A stretch of DNA of 64,000 nt from Nissolia schottii (lineage: Eukaryota; Streptophyta; Magnoliopsida; Fabales; Fabaceae): positions 1 through 64,000 of the forward strand of contig QANU01076562.1 of the NCBI GenBank assembly GCA_003254905.1, given 5' to 3'. The notes beneath the pieces are model-generated. The model saw nothing but the letters and a program-made list of their open reading frames with translations. It searched no databases and was not told where the DNA came from. Shown piece after piece: positions 47,617 through 59,027 of this stretch. Position 1 is the first letter of the stretch; every line of letters starts with the position of its first letter. Made by a program: the position numbers and the translations under genes.

Positions 47617-48397
47617 GACAATTTTACTCTTTTACCCTTGTGATACAAACTAATTATCAAAATACCCCTGTTTTGAAACATATTACAAGACTACCATGGT
47701 TTTGGCTGAGGTGACATCTGCAGACCGCCTGGCGTGCCACGCCAGATTCACCAACACGGCTGGAGAATTTGTTTTGAATTTGCCAATGGGTTTGAGGAAT
47801 TCCATACAAAATTGGCAATTGATGTGGCGAATTGAACACAAATTCGCCAGACTAGGTGGCGAATTTAATATGAAATTGGCAAACCGGTTGGCGAATTTAA
47901 TGGAGTTTTAATTAAAATTTAATGTATTATAGTTACATAAATAAGTATTTGTAATAAACTAATTATACTAAATATCTATTTATGGTTTTGTTGTTATATA
48001 AATAAATATTTGTATTTTTTTGTAATTAACACTAAATATATGGAAAATATGGTTTATTAGGTAAGCTTCGAAAGTCCAAAAAATAATTTTTGCAAAAAGT
48101 CCAAGAGGCTCTTTGTCGTGTGCACATGGGGGAAATTCGTCGATTTGCACTTCGCAGAGCCCAAATGGTTTGGACTCATGCGTGCGAGCCCAACTCCCTT
48201 CTCAACTCTTTTTACTAATACAACAACTACTAAAGGTATATAAACACTCAAAATGTTTGTGATATCACCAATCTGGCGTGGCACGCCAGGCGGAATGCGG
48301 ATGCCACATCAGCAAAAACCGTCGCCTGTAATATATTTCGAAACCGGGGTATTTTGGTAATTAGTTTGTGTCACAGGGATAAAAGAGTAAAATTGTC
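47617..48397. mobile_element. Short non-autonomous MULE related to the neighbouring large one
   Basis: TIRs of about 130 bases: left GACAATTTTACTCTTTTACC, right (minus strand) GACAATTTTACTCTTTTATC; both continue through ACAAACTAATTA(T/C)CAAAATACCCC to CTGGCGTGCCACGCCAG (47729-47745), a palindrome with one central base. Flanks CTATTTTTA and TATTTTTTA are near-identical if slipped by one base, fitting a 9-bp duplication. The TIR resembles that of the large MULE (ATTATCAAAAT, TTGAAACATATTA), and ATTCGCCAG..GGCGAATT motifs lie inside. No transposase. Confidence 0.75.
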
Positions 48398-49636
48398 TAT
48401 TTTTTATGCTCATAAGTGGGTGCAAAAGCTATTTATTGTAATACTTCATAAAATTATGTTTGTTCTAACTTTCACTTTAATGTCAACATTTGCACAAAAT
48501 ACTGTTTTATGGGCATTAAATTATTGCAATGACAATTCCATATATTGACTTTCTTGATGGAAATGCCTTTTAACAAATATTTGGTGAGCAGGCATACAGA
48601 AAAGCATAGATAGCAATTCCAATATTACATACAAGGGTAGAAAGAAAATTGCTACTCATCCAATTAAATATTGTTATATAAGTAAAAATAATTAATTTTT
48701 TTATTCACTACTTAAAAAGTTATGTATATATAATGATTTGATTGAATAACAATATAAAAATGTATTTTACATTTTTACTACATAGCAATTAAACTCAGAG
48801 CAGAAAACTCCTTCTAGATATTAGTTTTTTCCAAATCTTTTGGGAACAAATTACCAATTACAATTGATTTGATCGTATGAGGAAATAAATTCCCATAAAA
48901 CAACCATATTAACATCTTTCGCCCCTCTATTTCTTTACCTTAGAAACAAAATCCCAGGGAGTTATAGAGAGATCTACTGACACGATCCATAGAAAGATAC
49001 AATACGTTGAAATTGTAGAGGCCTGCTTTGATTTAAAATTGGTTAGTAGCCAAACTCATCATCAAACCACATTGGAAGCTTAGTGCCAATCCATGTTTGG
49101 CTGTTAGGAAGTCTACTACGAATGGAGTGTTCTGGCTTATGCTCACATTCAGTTTCAAATGAACAAAGACTCACTCAATTTTGTAGAGATATTCGATTTT
49201 TATCTGCAAAGATTCTCCAATCTCATGCGCTTCTTCGTATTTGAATGCAACTCAAGATTATCCAATGAAGATCTATACCAATGAGCTGAGTGAGAAAATA
49301 CTAAGAAGTCATATTTACCCAAAGTTTGAGTCCTTCACACATGTATGATCCTCACTTAGTCTATTCTTAACTAATGTGAAACTTCACCACCCACACATGA
49401 AATTCCAACACAATCAAGTCACCTTGACAAAGTACAAAACAACAAGCTATGGTATCTTAACACAAGTCAGTTCTTGTAGGACTTCAGCTGGTGCTGATTG
49501 TCCACCCAAGGATACTACACCAGAAGGTAACAACCATTTCAACAGAGTAACAAACAAGACATACTTCAATCTTACGGTATAAATTTGATTTCTATGTATA
49601 TATCTATAAAGTGGATTCCTCAAAAAAAAAAAAAAA
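48398..49636. other. Intergenic DNA, no gene recognised
   Basis: AT-rich sequence with short frames only. The stretch 48,900-49,560 is less AT-rich and may be an old retroelement part, but no domain could be read. Confidence 0.5.
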
Positions 49637-50214
49637 NNNNNNNNNNNNNNNNNNNNNNNNNNNNNNNNNNNNNNNNNNNNNNNNNNNNNNNNNNNNNNNN
49701 NNNNNNNNNNNNNNNNNNNNNNNNNNNNNNNNNNNNNNNNNNNNNNNNNNNNNNNNNNNNNNNNNNNNNNNNNNNNNNNNNNNNNNNNNNNNNNNNNNNN
49801 NNNNNNNNNNNNNNNNNNNNNNNNNNNNNNNNNNNNNNNNNNNNNNNNNNNNNNNNNNNNNNNNNNNNNNNNNNNNNNNNNNNNNNNNNNNNNNNNNNNN
49901 NNNNNNNNNNNNNNNNNNNNNNNNNNNNNNNNNNNNNNNNNNNNNNNNNNNNNNNNNNNNNNNNNNNNNNNNNNNNNNNNNNNNNNNNNNNNNNNNNNNN
50001 NNNNNNNNNNNNNNNNNNNNNNNNNNNNNNNNNNNNNNNNNNNNNNNNNNNNNNNNNNNNNNNNNNNNNNNNNNNNNNNNNNNNNNNNNNNNNNNNNNNN
50101 NNNNNNNNNNNNNNNNNNNNNNNNNNNNNNNNNNNNNNNNNNNNNNNNNNNNNNNNNNNNNNNNNNNNNNNNNNNNNNNNNNNNNNNNNNNNNNNNNNNN
50201 NNNNNNNNNNNNNN
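49637..50214. other. Assembly gap (578 N)
   Basis: Bordered by poly-A on the left (49622-49636) and (TA)n on the right (50215-50245). Open frames drawn across it are artefacts. Confidence 0.9.
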
Positions 50215-50248
<34 letters not shown>

Positions 50249-50264
50249 ATACCTATTTTTATTA

Positions 50265-51345
50265 TGTCATAGGTAAAGGGATCATTAAAAGGTTTAGTTG
50301 CAGCCAGCAAAGGGATATCATTGGCACTATTAGACGTAGATCTATTGTCATGAAATGTACTATTTTCAAAAAAATGAAAGTGATTTTCATAAAAAAAAAA
50401 GGGTTAATTAAGTTTGTAGTCTCTGTAATATGAAAAAGTTTGGTTTTAGTCCCTCATGACAAGTTTTAGTCCCTGTAAAATGTGAAAATTTGATTTTGGT
50501 CCCTGTGAGCGGTTGGTGATGGACGGTGATGACGTGTCTGTTAACCTGTCATCAGGGACCATTTCTACATTACCGTCCATCACCAACCATCCACAGGGAC
50601 CAAAATCAAATTTTCACATTTTACAGGGACTAAAACTTGTCATGAGGGACTAGTAAAACCAAACTTTTTCATATTATAGGGACTGAAAACTTAATTAACC
50701 CAAAAAAAAATAACATTTCTTGAGACAAACAATTCTTTGGTAGACAATTCCAGCAAAACAAATCCTTTTTGTACCATCTTTATGTCATAAGAATACACAC
50801 TTTTTAGCTTTAGGATCCAACTTCTTTCTATTTGAGACCAAGGAAGAACCAAAACTAAGACATCCAAACACCCTCAAATGAGACATGTATGGAAGCTTGT
50901 TGTATAGCATCTCATAAAGAGATTTGTCTTTTAAGAAAGAACTTGGAAGCCTAAGATGAATTGCATGCATGAGTCACTGCATAATGCCAAAAACAAAGAG
51001 GCGTTGAGGATTGAAATATGAGAGCTCTTGTAACACCTAGAATGTGTTGACGTTTCGTCTCAGCAATGCCATTTTGTTGAAGGGCTTCAACACAACTAGT
51101 TTGGTGCAAGACTGCAAGATTCTCTTTGAGGAATAAAATAATGACATACGAAATTCTGGCCATTTATCAGTCCTTATACACTTAACCTTATCACTAATTG
51201 TGTATCAGAAAATTGTGTAAAAGACTAAACCAAAAATCTTGCTTTTGACTTGGTTTTCATTAAGAATATGAGCACCAATGGAGGGTATGGCTAATGGCCC
51301 CCCAAATATCAAAGTAAACAAGATCAAAAACATTTTCTAATTTAG
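50265..51345 (-). pseudogene. Copia retrotransposon integrase-region fragment, split by a foldback element
   Basis: Minus-strand frames read as the Copia integrase region in order: DLVYFDIWGA (about 51330), HQTSCVEALQQNGIAE and HILGVTRAL (51110-51030), LCFWHYAV, then LPSSFLKDKSLYEMLYNKLP and LRVFGCLSF, and RKKLDPKAKKCVFL (50830-50785). After the inserted element at 50401-50701 the frame resumes with YENHFHFFE and LLAATKPFNDPF towards the gap. Frameshifts and stops are present. This piece could have been continuous with pol sequence now lost in the gap. Confidence 0.85.
50401..50701. mobile_element. Near-palindromic foldback MITE inserted in the Copia fragment
   Basis: The two ends are GGGTTAATTAAGTTT and AAACTTAATTAACCC (allowing one base), and arms of about 125 bases are almost perfect inverted copies (GTCCCTCATGACAAGTTTTA against TAAAACTTGTCATGAGGGAC; GGTCCCTGTGAGCGGTTGG against CCAACCATCCACAGGGACC). 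The element is flanked by A runs of 9-10 bases on both sides, compatible with a 9-bp duplication at a poly-A/T site, although the homopolymer makes this ambiguous. No coding capacity. Confidence 0.85.
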
Positions 51346-51395
51346 TATTGCTAATAGTAAAGGGAAATCACTTTTGTTTTGCAAAATGACAAGAA

Positions 51396-54022
51396 TGTCA
51401 TGCCCCAACTTAGGACGGATCTCACGTAGAGCTACTACCCTACGAAAGTTCTGTCATGGCATACTAAACATGTATGAAATGCTAGTAAAGATAAATAAAT
51501 AACTTTTATGTATAAAAAGGAAACCTTATAACACAATTGTTTCCATATAACTAGACTGAAATCAATACTAAGTTTACATCATATTATCATAACTGAAATG
51601 AAATTTATGACTACTAAAATAAGGACCCTGCCCTAGGTGTCTAGAGCATGACTGTAAATAACTTGGGTAGTCTCCACTGCAAAGCAGAGCTTACCACTGA
51701 CGTCTGAAATCCTCCCTCACTGGACGAGGGGACCGTTCTCACTATCTTCAACCAAATCTGAAAATGTAATCGATAGAGGCATAGTTATCAAAATCGCTTT
51801 TTAACTCGTAAAATCGTACGATTTTACGAGTTTAGGTAGTAAAATCGAGCTAAATTGCATGTAAACTCGTTTCTGGGTAAAATCGGGTAAACTCAGGTAA
51901 AATCGTATAAAATCGCATAAAATCGGGTAAAATCGCGAGTTTACCGCACAGGCAGGGTTTTTTTTTTTTTAGGGACAAAACAAGTTTGATATTGTTTTGC
52001 ATATCTATGAGTTTTTAGATTTAGGTCATTTAAGTATTTTAGAGTTATCATTTACAGTTGCGCCTACAATCGTGCTCTGTCGTTGCTTGTGCTCCGTCGC
52101 TAATCCATCGTATGTATTTCATCCTTTGCTCAGGGATCTTTCCCACCAGGGTGCGTGACCTCCGCATTGCTATTTGTGCTTTAGTGTTCTAGATTGAAGA
52201 CATCATTGTCACAAACTTGCTTCTTGTGATGTTCAGTCGTCAATACTATGTATTATGTTATATGTATTATGTATGAATTGAACTTAGAACTCATATATTT
52301 CATCTTTATTTGTGCTTTGTTATGGAGGTAAATGTATTTACGAATTTCAAGTTTTATTAAATATATTTTTGTAGCATAATAATTTTTTTAAATATTTTTT
52401 TAATAATAGGTAAACTTGTACGAGTTTACGATCCGAGTTTACGGAGGCTCCACGAGTTTACTTAAACTCTCGAGTTTGATAACCATGGATAGAGGGATGA
52501 GTTGTCAACTCAGTGGTGGGTATCTCAGTACCACTCAAATAGCACATACCGCATATAATGGCATATGGATACATACATGTATACTGAAGGAACAAGTATG
52601 GCAATTAAAGCATACACACACACACCCATATATATATAACAGATGTCTAAAAGGAACTGAATAACTAAAATAACTGATAAAACTGAATGTATTGAATAAT
52701 TGGATAAATTGCGCTGATAACTAGAAAGTAAAATTGTACGTATGCTTACGTCCCTGGCAAAGGAGCACAATTCAAGGGAGCCGCAGCTCGACCTCACTTA
52801 ACCAAGATAAATTCGGGTGGTTCCGGTACGCACTCAACCCGAATATCTGTGAGGGTATGCATACCCTAAGTCTGAGGAGCCTAGCACTTGGGGGGTCTGA
52901 CAAGGCATGCATGCCATAACTGAGGAGTCTGACGCTCATATCTTTCTACTTTTGGGCCTGGGTTACAAGGTAGTAGGATCTTGTATTGTTTTAGGTCATC
53001 TACCCTATAATCTCATGTTCGTGAAGTCTTTTAGGGAATTGTCTTTGATTACTATGTTGTTAAGGCCTAAGGCTACTGATTATGACAAGTACTTAGCTAA
53101 TCTTGTTTATTAGTCCAGACTCAAGGATTAAGGTTCCACACTTAGGATAGGATTCCCAGGTAATAGAGGTGCATCACAAACGAACATCTTAAGGACCAAG
53201 TTTTGCCTTAGCCAAAACCTGCCCCTTGTTAGGGTCCATGCCTTAACCGGAGTCGTTATTTAAAGTCTTATATATAAGCCTAACCAAACATTTCTAAGGG
53301 ATATCATGTCTAAGGGTTAAGGTCTCTGTCCTAACATAGCATAATATATTATAAGCATAAACACATGGCATATAATATATCACATAAGCATGACATCTAC
53401 TGAACAAGTATATGAATAACTAGATAACTACTAGCATACTATGACACAACTGACTCTATTGATGGACCATCGAAGTGGGACCATCGACGCACCGAGACCG
53501 CCACTCACTTGGAATGTCGCGGAAAGGAAGAACACTGGTACTAGAGGCTCCAAGCAGTATAGCGTTGGCACCTGGAAAGCCAACAAAACCACCATCAGAA
53601 ACCCATAAGAAAATCTTTTAACTGGTAGGCCCTGCAATAGCGATTTGGCATCGCTACGGCATTTTAGCATTGCCATGGCATCCTGCGGACTATCGTGGGC
53701 CACCACCAACATGATGGTGACGCCGAGGCCTACTATCCTAGGCCAACCTAAAAAGGACTGGCTACCTACCTAAGTGAAGACTTTGTATCTTCACAAGAGG
53801 GAGAGAAGAAAACTGAGTAGATACTCGTTCTAAGAGAGTAGAAGAGTCTAAAGTTCTAAGCGAGTTGGAATAGGGGGAGAAGAGCTCCATTTATAAGATA
53901 AGGGATGGCCAAAGGAGCGAGTCAAACCCTCAAAAACGCAAATCCAAAGAAAAAAATATAGAGCTGAGTTTGGTGCGTGTCTCGCGTGAGACACAATCTG
54001 TCATGTATCTCGCGCGACATCA
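51396..54022. mobile_element. Solo LTR of the Gypsy family seen at 34.2-36.1 kb, split by a hAT-like element
   Basis: It starts TGTCATGCCCCAAC and ends near GCGCGACATCA. Apart from the insertion at 51780-52487 it is collinear with 34197-36061. Read on the minus strand it has a promoter-like CTTATAAATGGAGCTC near 53890, a leader, and an end GTTGGGGCATGACA. No gag, pol or primer-binding site adjoins it; the left neighbour is Copia DNA. A clear 5-bp target duplication was not found (AAGAA on the left, AGAGA on the right). Confidence 0.65.
51780..52487. mobile_element. hAT-like element with perfect 8-bp target duplication, inserted in the solo LTR
   Basis: The 8-mer GATAGAGG lies directly outside both ends (51772-51779 and 52488-52495). 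Ends are CATAGTTATCAAA and, on the minus strand, CATGGTTATCAAA. Near the ends are dense repeats of GGTAAAATCG, AACTCGTAAAATCG and CGAGTTTAC. This is the same family as 30304-30876. Removing the element rejoins the LTR text that is continuous at 34.5 kb. 708 bases, no transposase. Confidence 0.85.
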
Positions 54023-54531
54023 AGAGAGAGTGATTTGATAGAGAGAATGTCAATAATGATTAAATTTTTTGTTGTATTTTATGATTCTCTTCAAATATCA
54101 TTGTCATAATATTTTAAAGTCTACATGTATTTTGGTGTGAAAAAAAAAACATTTCTCTTTAAAGCTTGAGACAATGTTGATTGGTTATATCAACCTTTAG
54201 GTTAAGGACGAAAAATGATAGTTTACAGTTTACTATAAAAAAAAATACTTAAAACTCGTACCAAAAAAAATTTTACTGTGTCCTCTTTCGCACTCCAATC
54301 TATCCGACATCGCCCTTTATCCTCTCTCAAATCAAAACCTCGTTTGGGCTCCTACGCTGCCCTGCCCTGCCCTGCCCTGTTCTTCTCTCTTGGCATGTGC
54401 CACTACCGTATCCAAATTAAGTTCTCAATGTGCAAAACCAATCTTTAGTCTCTAGCTCCAACACACTAATTGAAGCATCAGAATCCGTTTCTTAGAATAA
54501 CCCAGTTGCGAAAATTTGTTCTTTTTCTTCC
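54023..54531 (+). promoter_or_regulatory. Upstream region of the 54532 gene
   Basis: AT-rich to about 54,290, then a CT-rich leader-like stretch with CCCTGCCCTGCCCTGCCCTG (54361-54380). No clear TATA box was identified. Promoter function is inferred from position only. Confidence 0.35.
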
Positions 54532-56665
54532 ATGAATTCCGTTTCCCTAGGCTCCTTCACCCTAATAACCCCACCACTATGCAAATCCCACCCAAGCCTT
54601 CAATTCAAGCACCACCAAAAGCTGCACTGTCTCTGCGGCGGTGCTTTCAAACTACCCTCTGTTTCCCTGACATCAAAGCCCACCAAGTGTTTGCCTTATT
54701 GTCTGAAAGCCACTGACTCAGACACCGATTTCACGGTCTCGTTCCCCGAGGGTGGTGCCGCATCCGTTGTTCACATTGAAGAGGTTGTAGAGAAAGATTG
54801 GTCCTTGCTCGATCCTTCTGAGCCAGTTGTGGAATTCAAGAGGAGCATTGACCGAATTGTATCTGCTGGGAAGGTTGAGGAGGGCTCGAGGGTCTTGGTT
54901 GCAACTGGGTCTGAAGATTTTGTGGATTGCTTGGTGGGTTCTTGCAAGTCTCTCTTTGTTGTCCATGATTCGTTGCTGATATTAGCTTGCATCAAGGAGA
55001 GGTATGACAAGGTTAAGTGCTGGCAAGGAGAGATTGTTTATGTTCCGGAGAAATGGGCTCCTTTGGATGTTGTGTTTCTCTTTTTCCTTCCTGCGCTGCC
55101 ATTTGAACTTGATGACATTTTGGGGTCTTTGGCTAAAATAGTTTCGCCCTGTGAGTTTTTGCTCTTGTTAGATGAAAGTTCCTTCTTTTCTCGAGTTACT
55201 TTACATCTCATATTGCATATCGTGTAGTAGGAGATTGGTTCACAGTAGAATTTTATGGGAGGTTTTGTATGTGAATCGGTTGGGAAAATAGGTAATATAA
55301 TAATATGGATAAAAAAAATTATAATTGTTTACTAGTTTTAACAAATTTACTTACATGTTAACTTACACATTTTGATCATTCATTAAAGTGTATAAGTTAA
55401 TTTGTTAAGTCTCATAAATTATTTTTTATTAAATTTGTACTATTATTTTTTTACAAATACTAAAAATTGCCACTATCGTTAATGATTTTAGTACTTATTA
55501 GTTTATTAATTGTTGTGTCAATTAACGTACGTTGAGATATAACTTTTTTTTTTTTTTTTTTAAAACTTATTGTTAAATGAACCATAAAAATACAAATTTT
55601 CCATTTTATGGTGCATCTAATCAATCACATCTAGAATTCTAGAATTGAAAACACTTTTAACATTTTTTTCTTTTAACTTTTTTAATGCACATTTGCGGCT
55701 AAAACCATAGGAGTGTCCAACGGATGTCAATAAATAAAAGGATGTACAAACACCGTTTCCCATAGGATATACTTCTTGTAGTACTGTGATGTAGAAAACC
55801 CAATAAAGCTCCTTATTTTGTTTATAATTTTAATGTCATATATGAACTTGACAATATATAAGCAGTCACTCATTACATTTACTTCTTCATGCATTTTGTG
55901 TCTCACATTTTGCCTTTCATCAAGCTCTGAGTAATGATTTGCTCGAGGCAGGAAACTTGCTGGAAAACCTACTTGTATCCCAAAATATCTATACATGTAT
56001 TATTATATCCTGACTCTTAATTTGCTTGAGCTGTTATAACAAGATGATAGATATAAGTGTGTAATGTTTATGCTTTATACAATCAATATGTTATAATACT
56101 TTAATCTTAAGTTGCTTTTACTAGTCACACAGAGAAAAGCGTACTATGTATATGTGAAAACAGTGCACCATATAAACTTAACAACAATGTTAGTTGAACA
56201 TATGACAATACGTAGACAATTTGTTACCTCTCACACACATATCATGTGGCCTATTGATATGACATTGTGGACCTCATAATGTGTGTGAAAGAGATGACAA
56301 GTTGTCTACATATTTTCATATGTGCATATAGCACTACTCTAAACTTAATGGACTGTCTTAGTGCACATACCTTTTAACCTTGGTTCAATGTTCTTCCCTC
56401 CTTTGAAACTTTGGTCAGTGCTGTCAAGATGCTTTCTTCTTTTTAATTTTGGATTTGACCTGTAGGTGGAAGGGTAGTTATCAGTCATCCACAAGGGAGA
56501 GAAATATTAGAAAAGCAACGACAGCAGTACCCAGATATTGTAGTTTCTGACCTGCCTGATAAAACAAATTTACAAAGGGTTGCAGCTGCTCGTTCTTTTG
56601 ATGTGGCTGAATTTGTGGATGAACCTGGCCTTTATTTGGCTGTTTTGGTCTGCTCCGGGTCTTGA
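54532..56665 (+). CDS. Plastid-targeted protein with degenerate class I methyltransferase-like fold
   Basis: Two exons: 54532-55150 and 56466-56665, joined by a GT-AG intron (donor CCCT|GTGAGT, acceptor CTGTAG) that splits one codon; 272 residues, stop TGA at 56663-56665. Residues 1-60 are Ser/Thr/Lys-rich with almost no acidic residues, as in a chloroplast transit peptide. Next come SRVLVATGSEDFVDCL (position of SAM-binding motif I, but lacking GxGxG), LFVVHDSLLILACIKERY, YVPEKWAPLDVVFLFF, and, spanning exon 2, GRVVISHPQGREILEKQR. The order of strands recalls a class I SAM methyltransferase, but key glycines are missing, so catalytic activity is doubtful. The start is the first in-frame Met before the leader. 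I do not recognise a named family. Confidence 0.85.
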
Positions 56666-57944
56666 AAACTAGAGTAAAAATGCATGTCATGACAATATGG
56701 TTGGAATTTTTATATGGTTTCTCTCTTGATGACTGTTACCTTTGAATTTTTGGATGAAAAGTAAAAAACTGAAATAATAAAATAATTCAATTATGTTGTC
56801 ATGCGAGGCTTCCCTTTATTTGAAAAATCCATTGTCGGCTATGGTAAGCATCCGGAGACAAAATACTGTGACGATGGAACAAAAACATGTTTAGAGAAAA
56901 AGACAAAAATATAAAACTTAAAATTGTATTTATTTTGGGATAGTTTTTCAACTAATTTTTATACATTCAAAAAAGAGAAATACAAGAGACATGTATATGA
57001 ACGATTTCTTTTTATACCTCCAAAATGGAGGAACACAAGGGATGTGTTTCTACTATCTTGTGTCTCGGTTTTTTTTTTGTGTGTGTGATGCTTAAGTGCT
57101 ACCAGTTGCAAACTAATAACATATTTGTCCTTACAAGTAACTTAGGTTTTCCACCTGTTGAGTATTTCATGTTAAGCTCTTAGGTCCTCATATTTCATCC
57201 TTAAACTACACCTCCAAGGCAGAGTATTTGCACCAAACACTGCCGTTTTGGATCTGTTCCTGGCATGGCACCATTGGCGACTTCTTTTTCTGTGGACCGA
57301 AAGTCAGTTGCAAAAGTCCGATGAGTGCTTCATTATGAGCGTTTGGTAGAAGGAATTTAAGTGATGTGCTATTGCCTTTTCTAACGGATCATTGTGATTG
57401 GTGTTGTAGTGTATACCAGCATCTCTTCCCATCTATACACATCAGGCTCCCATGAAAAAAGTATACGATCTACAACTACAATCTCCGCATGGCTCGTTCT
57501 GTGATGCGCCTTGTTTACACACTTTTAAAATCATTTAGCCACATTTACCAGACGTGGCTAAATGCAGCAAAGGTCAACGAGCTTGCCACACTACTTTAGG
57601 AGGACTGGAGAAGCAGTACAACAACAGCTTCAATTTAATGTAAACTAACCTATGCAACACTTTGAGAGAGAAGAACCAATTCAAGCGATGACATTGACTT
57701 GTTTGTTTGAAATGAATAATGTTTGTTGTATTATTTTATTGAACATCTTATAAAAGGCATATAGTAAAATGTAATAGAAGTTAGAACGGACTCTAACCAA
57801 TGTCATAGTACAAATATCATTTATATATATNTTTGTCTATTGTGTTTGACATAGTTGAGAGACACCTTACAAAATACAGCACTTTCAATCCTTTTTCCAT
57901 CTTTATTTTCTTTCTATCGGGCGTCAGCCTTACCTCAAAAATTG
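56666..57944. other. 3' UTR of the 54532 gene and intergenic DNA
   Basis: No further gene was recognised. Two short blocks, 57415-57480 and about 57862-57905, resemble 59322-59386 and about 59785-59830 in the same order and spacing (shared text includes CACATCAGGCTCCCATGAAAA). This suggests an old duplication of the DNA just beyond the gene at 60006. Confidence 0.45.
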
Positions 57945-59018
57945 TGTGAAGGCTATGGTGGGTACCATAGTTTTGGTGGCATGAGATGCACACCATCATT
58001 TTGATAAAAAAAAAATCAACATAATTACAAATTTTGTCATTGTCCACCATTTTCACACTTTGCATGTATGCCCTCCATTTTTCACATTTTCCATCAACAA
58101 GCCCCTGTCCAAACTGCCCAACCCATGCCTATTGTTCACCATTTTCTCTCTCCCCGATCACCCTTCCCCATCTCCTGCAGATCCTTCGTCGCCGATCGTG
58201 CCTCCTACAACCCCCGTAATTAGCGTTCCGCCACCAACGCCACCCACCGCGACTACTACCATCACCAAGCCTGCCCACCACATTGAAGATCGCCATCACC
58301 CTGCTCAATCTGCTCCCAATTTCCCTCTCTTCTTCCCCAGCTCATTATTTGTACAAGCTTTCCAAATTTGGTGAACAACATAAGTCATAGTTTAGGACTC
58401 CATTTTCATGATCATTTGATTTTGAGATCACCAACACCACCAAAGCGTTGCAGCAACCAAGGTCCATTGGTTCCCAAACAAAATCTGCTCCAACCACAAA
58501 GCGAAGTTCTACTGTGATTGGGGAATAATTGTTCAAGTCCCACTAACTGCCATACGACCTGCGAAAAGGGACAAAACTCGAAGCAGTGAGCAAAGTTTTC
58601 AGAAGCAGTCAAGTAGCGAGCACAGGTAGACGAGTTTGCTAAGCGCCTTGAATGCTTTTTTTGTTCATCGATTTTTGCATTGAGAATTAGATATGAGAAC
58701 AGATATGAGAACAGAACGAAGAGGGAGAGTGGTGATGGAGATTGAGGGAGCTAGGGATTAGAGTGGGGGATCATCGAAGCGGTGGTATCTCCAGGGAGGA
58801 TATCGGTCGAAAATGAGTTTTCCAGCGATGGAACGATGCTACGGTGATGGAAAAGAATGGTGAACAGTAAACATGGAAAATGTGAAAAATGGAGGACATA
58901 CATGCAAAATGTGAAAATGGTGGCCAGTGGCAAAATGTGTAATTATGTTTTTTTTCCCTCAAAATGATGGTGTGCATCTCATGCCACCAAAGCTATGGTA
59001 CCCACCATAGCCTTCATC
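57945..59018. mobile_element. Pack-MULE-like element with perfect 9-bp target duplication
   Basis: The 9-mer CAAAAATTG lies directly outside both ends (57936-57944 and 59019-59027). TIRs of about 145 bases: left TGTGAAGGCTATGGTGGGTA, right (minus strand) GATGAAGGCTATGGTGGGTA, then CCATAG and GGTGGCATGAGATGCACACC in both, through to CACATTTTCCAT. The interior (about 58100-58860) is more GC-rich and holds a minus-strand piece resembling the zinc-binding region of plant LINE reverse transcriptases (about 58545-58640: CARYLTASENFAHCF then CPFSQVVW). No transposase. A 1.07-kb non-autonomous Mutator-like element with a captured fragment. Confidence 0.85.
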
Positions 59019-59027
59019 CAAAAATTG

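Noticed and set aside
49447..50433. Long open frames spanning the third N gap
   Set aside because: Same artefact; only the Copia-like segment at the right edge (LLAATKPFNDPF) carries real information and it is reported within the Copia fragment.
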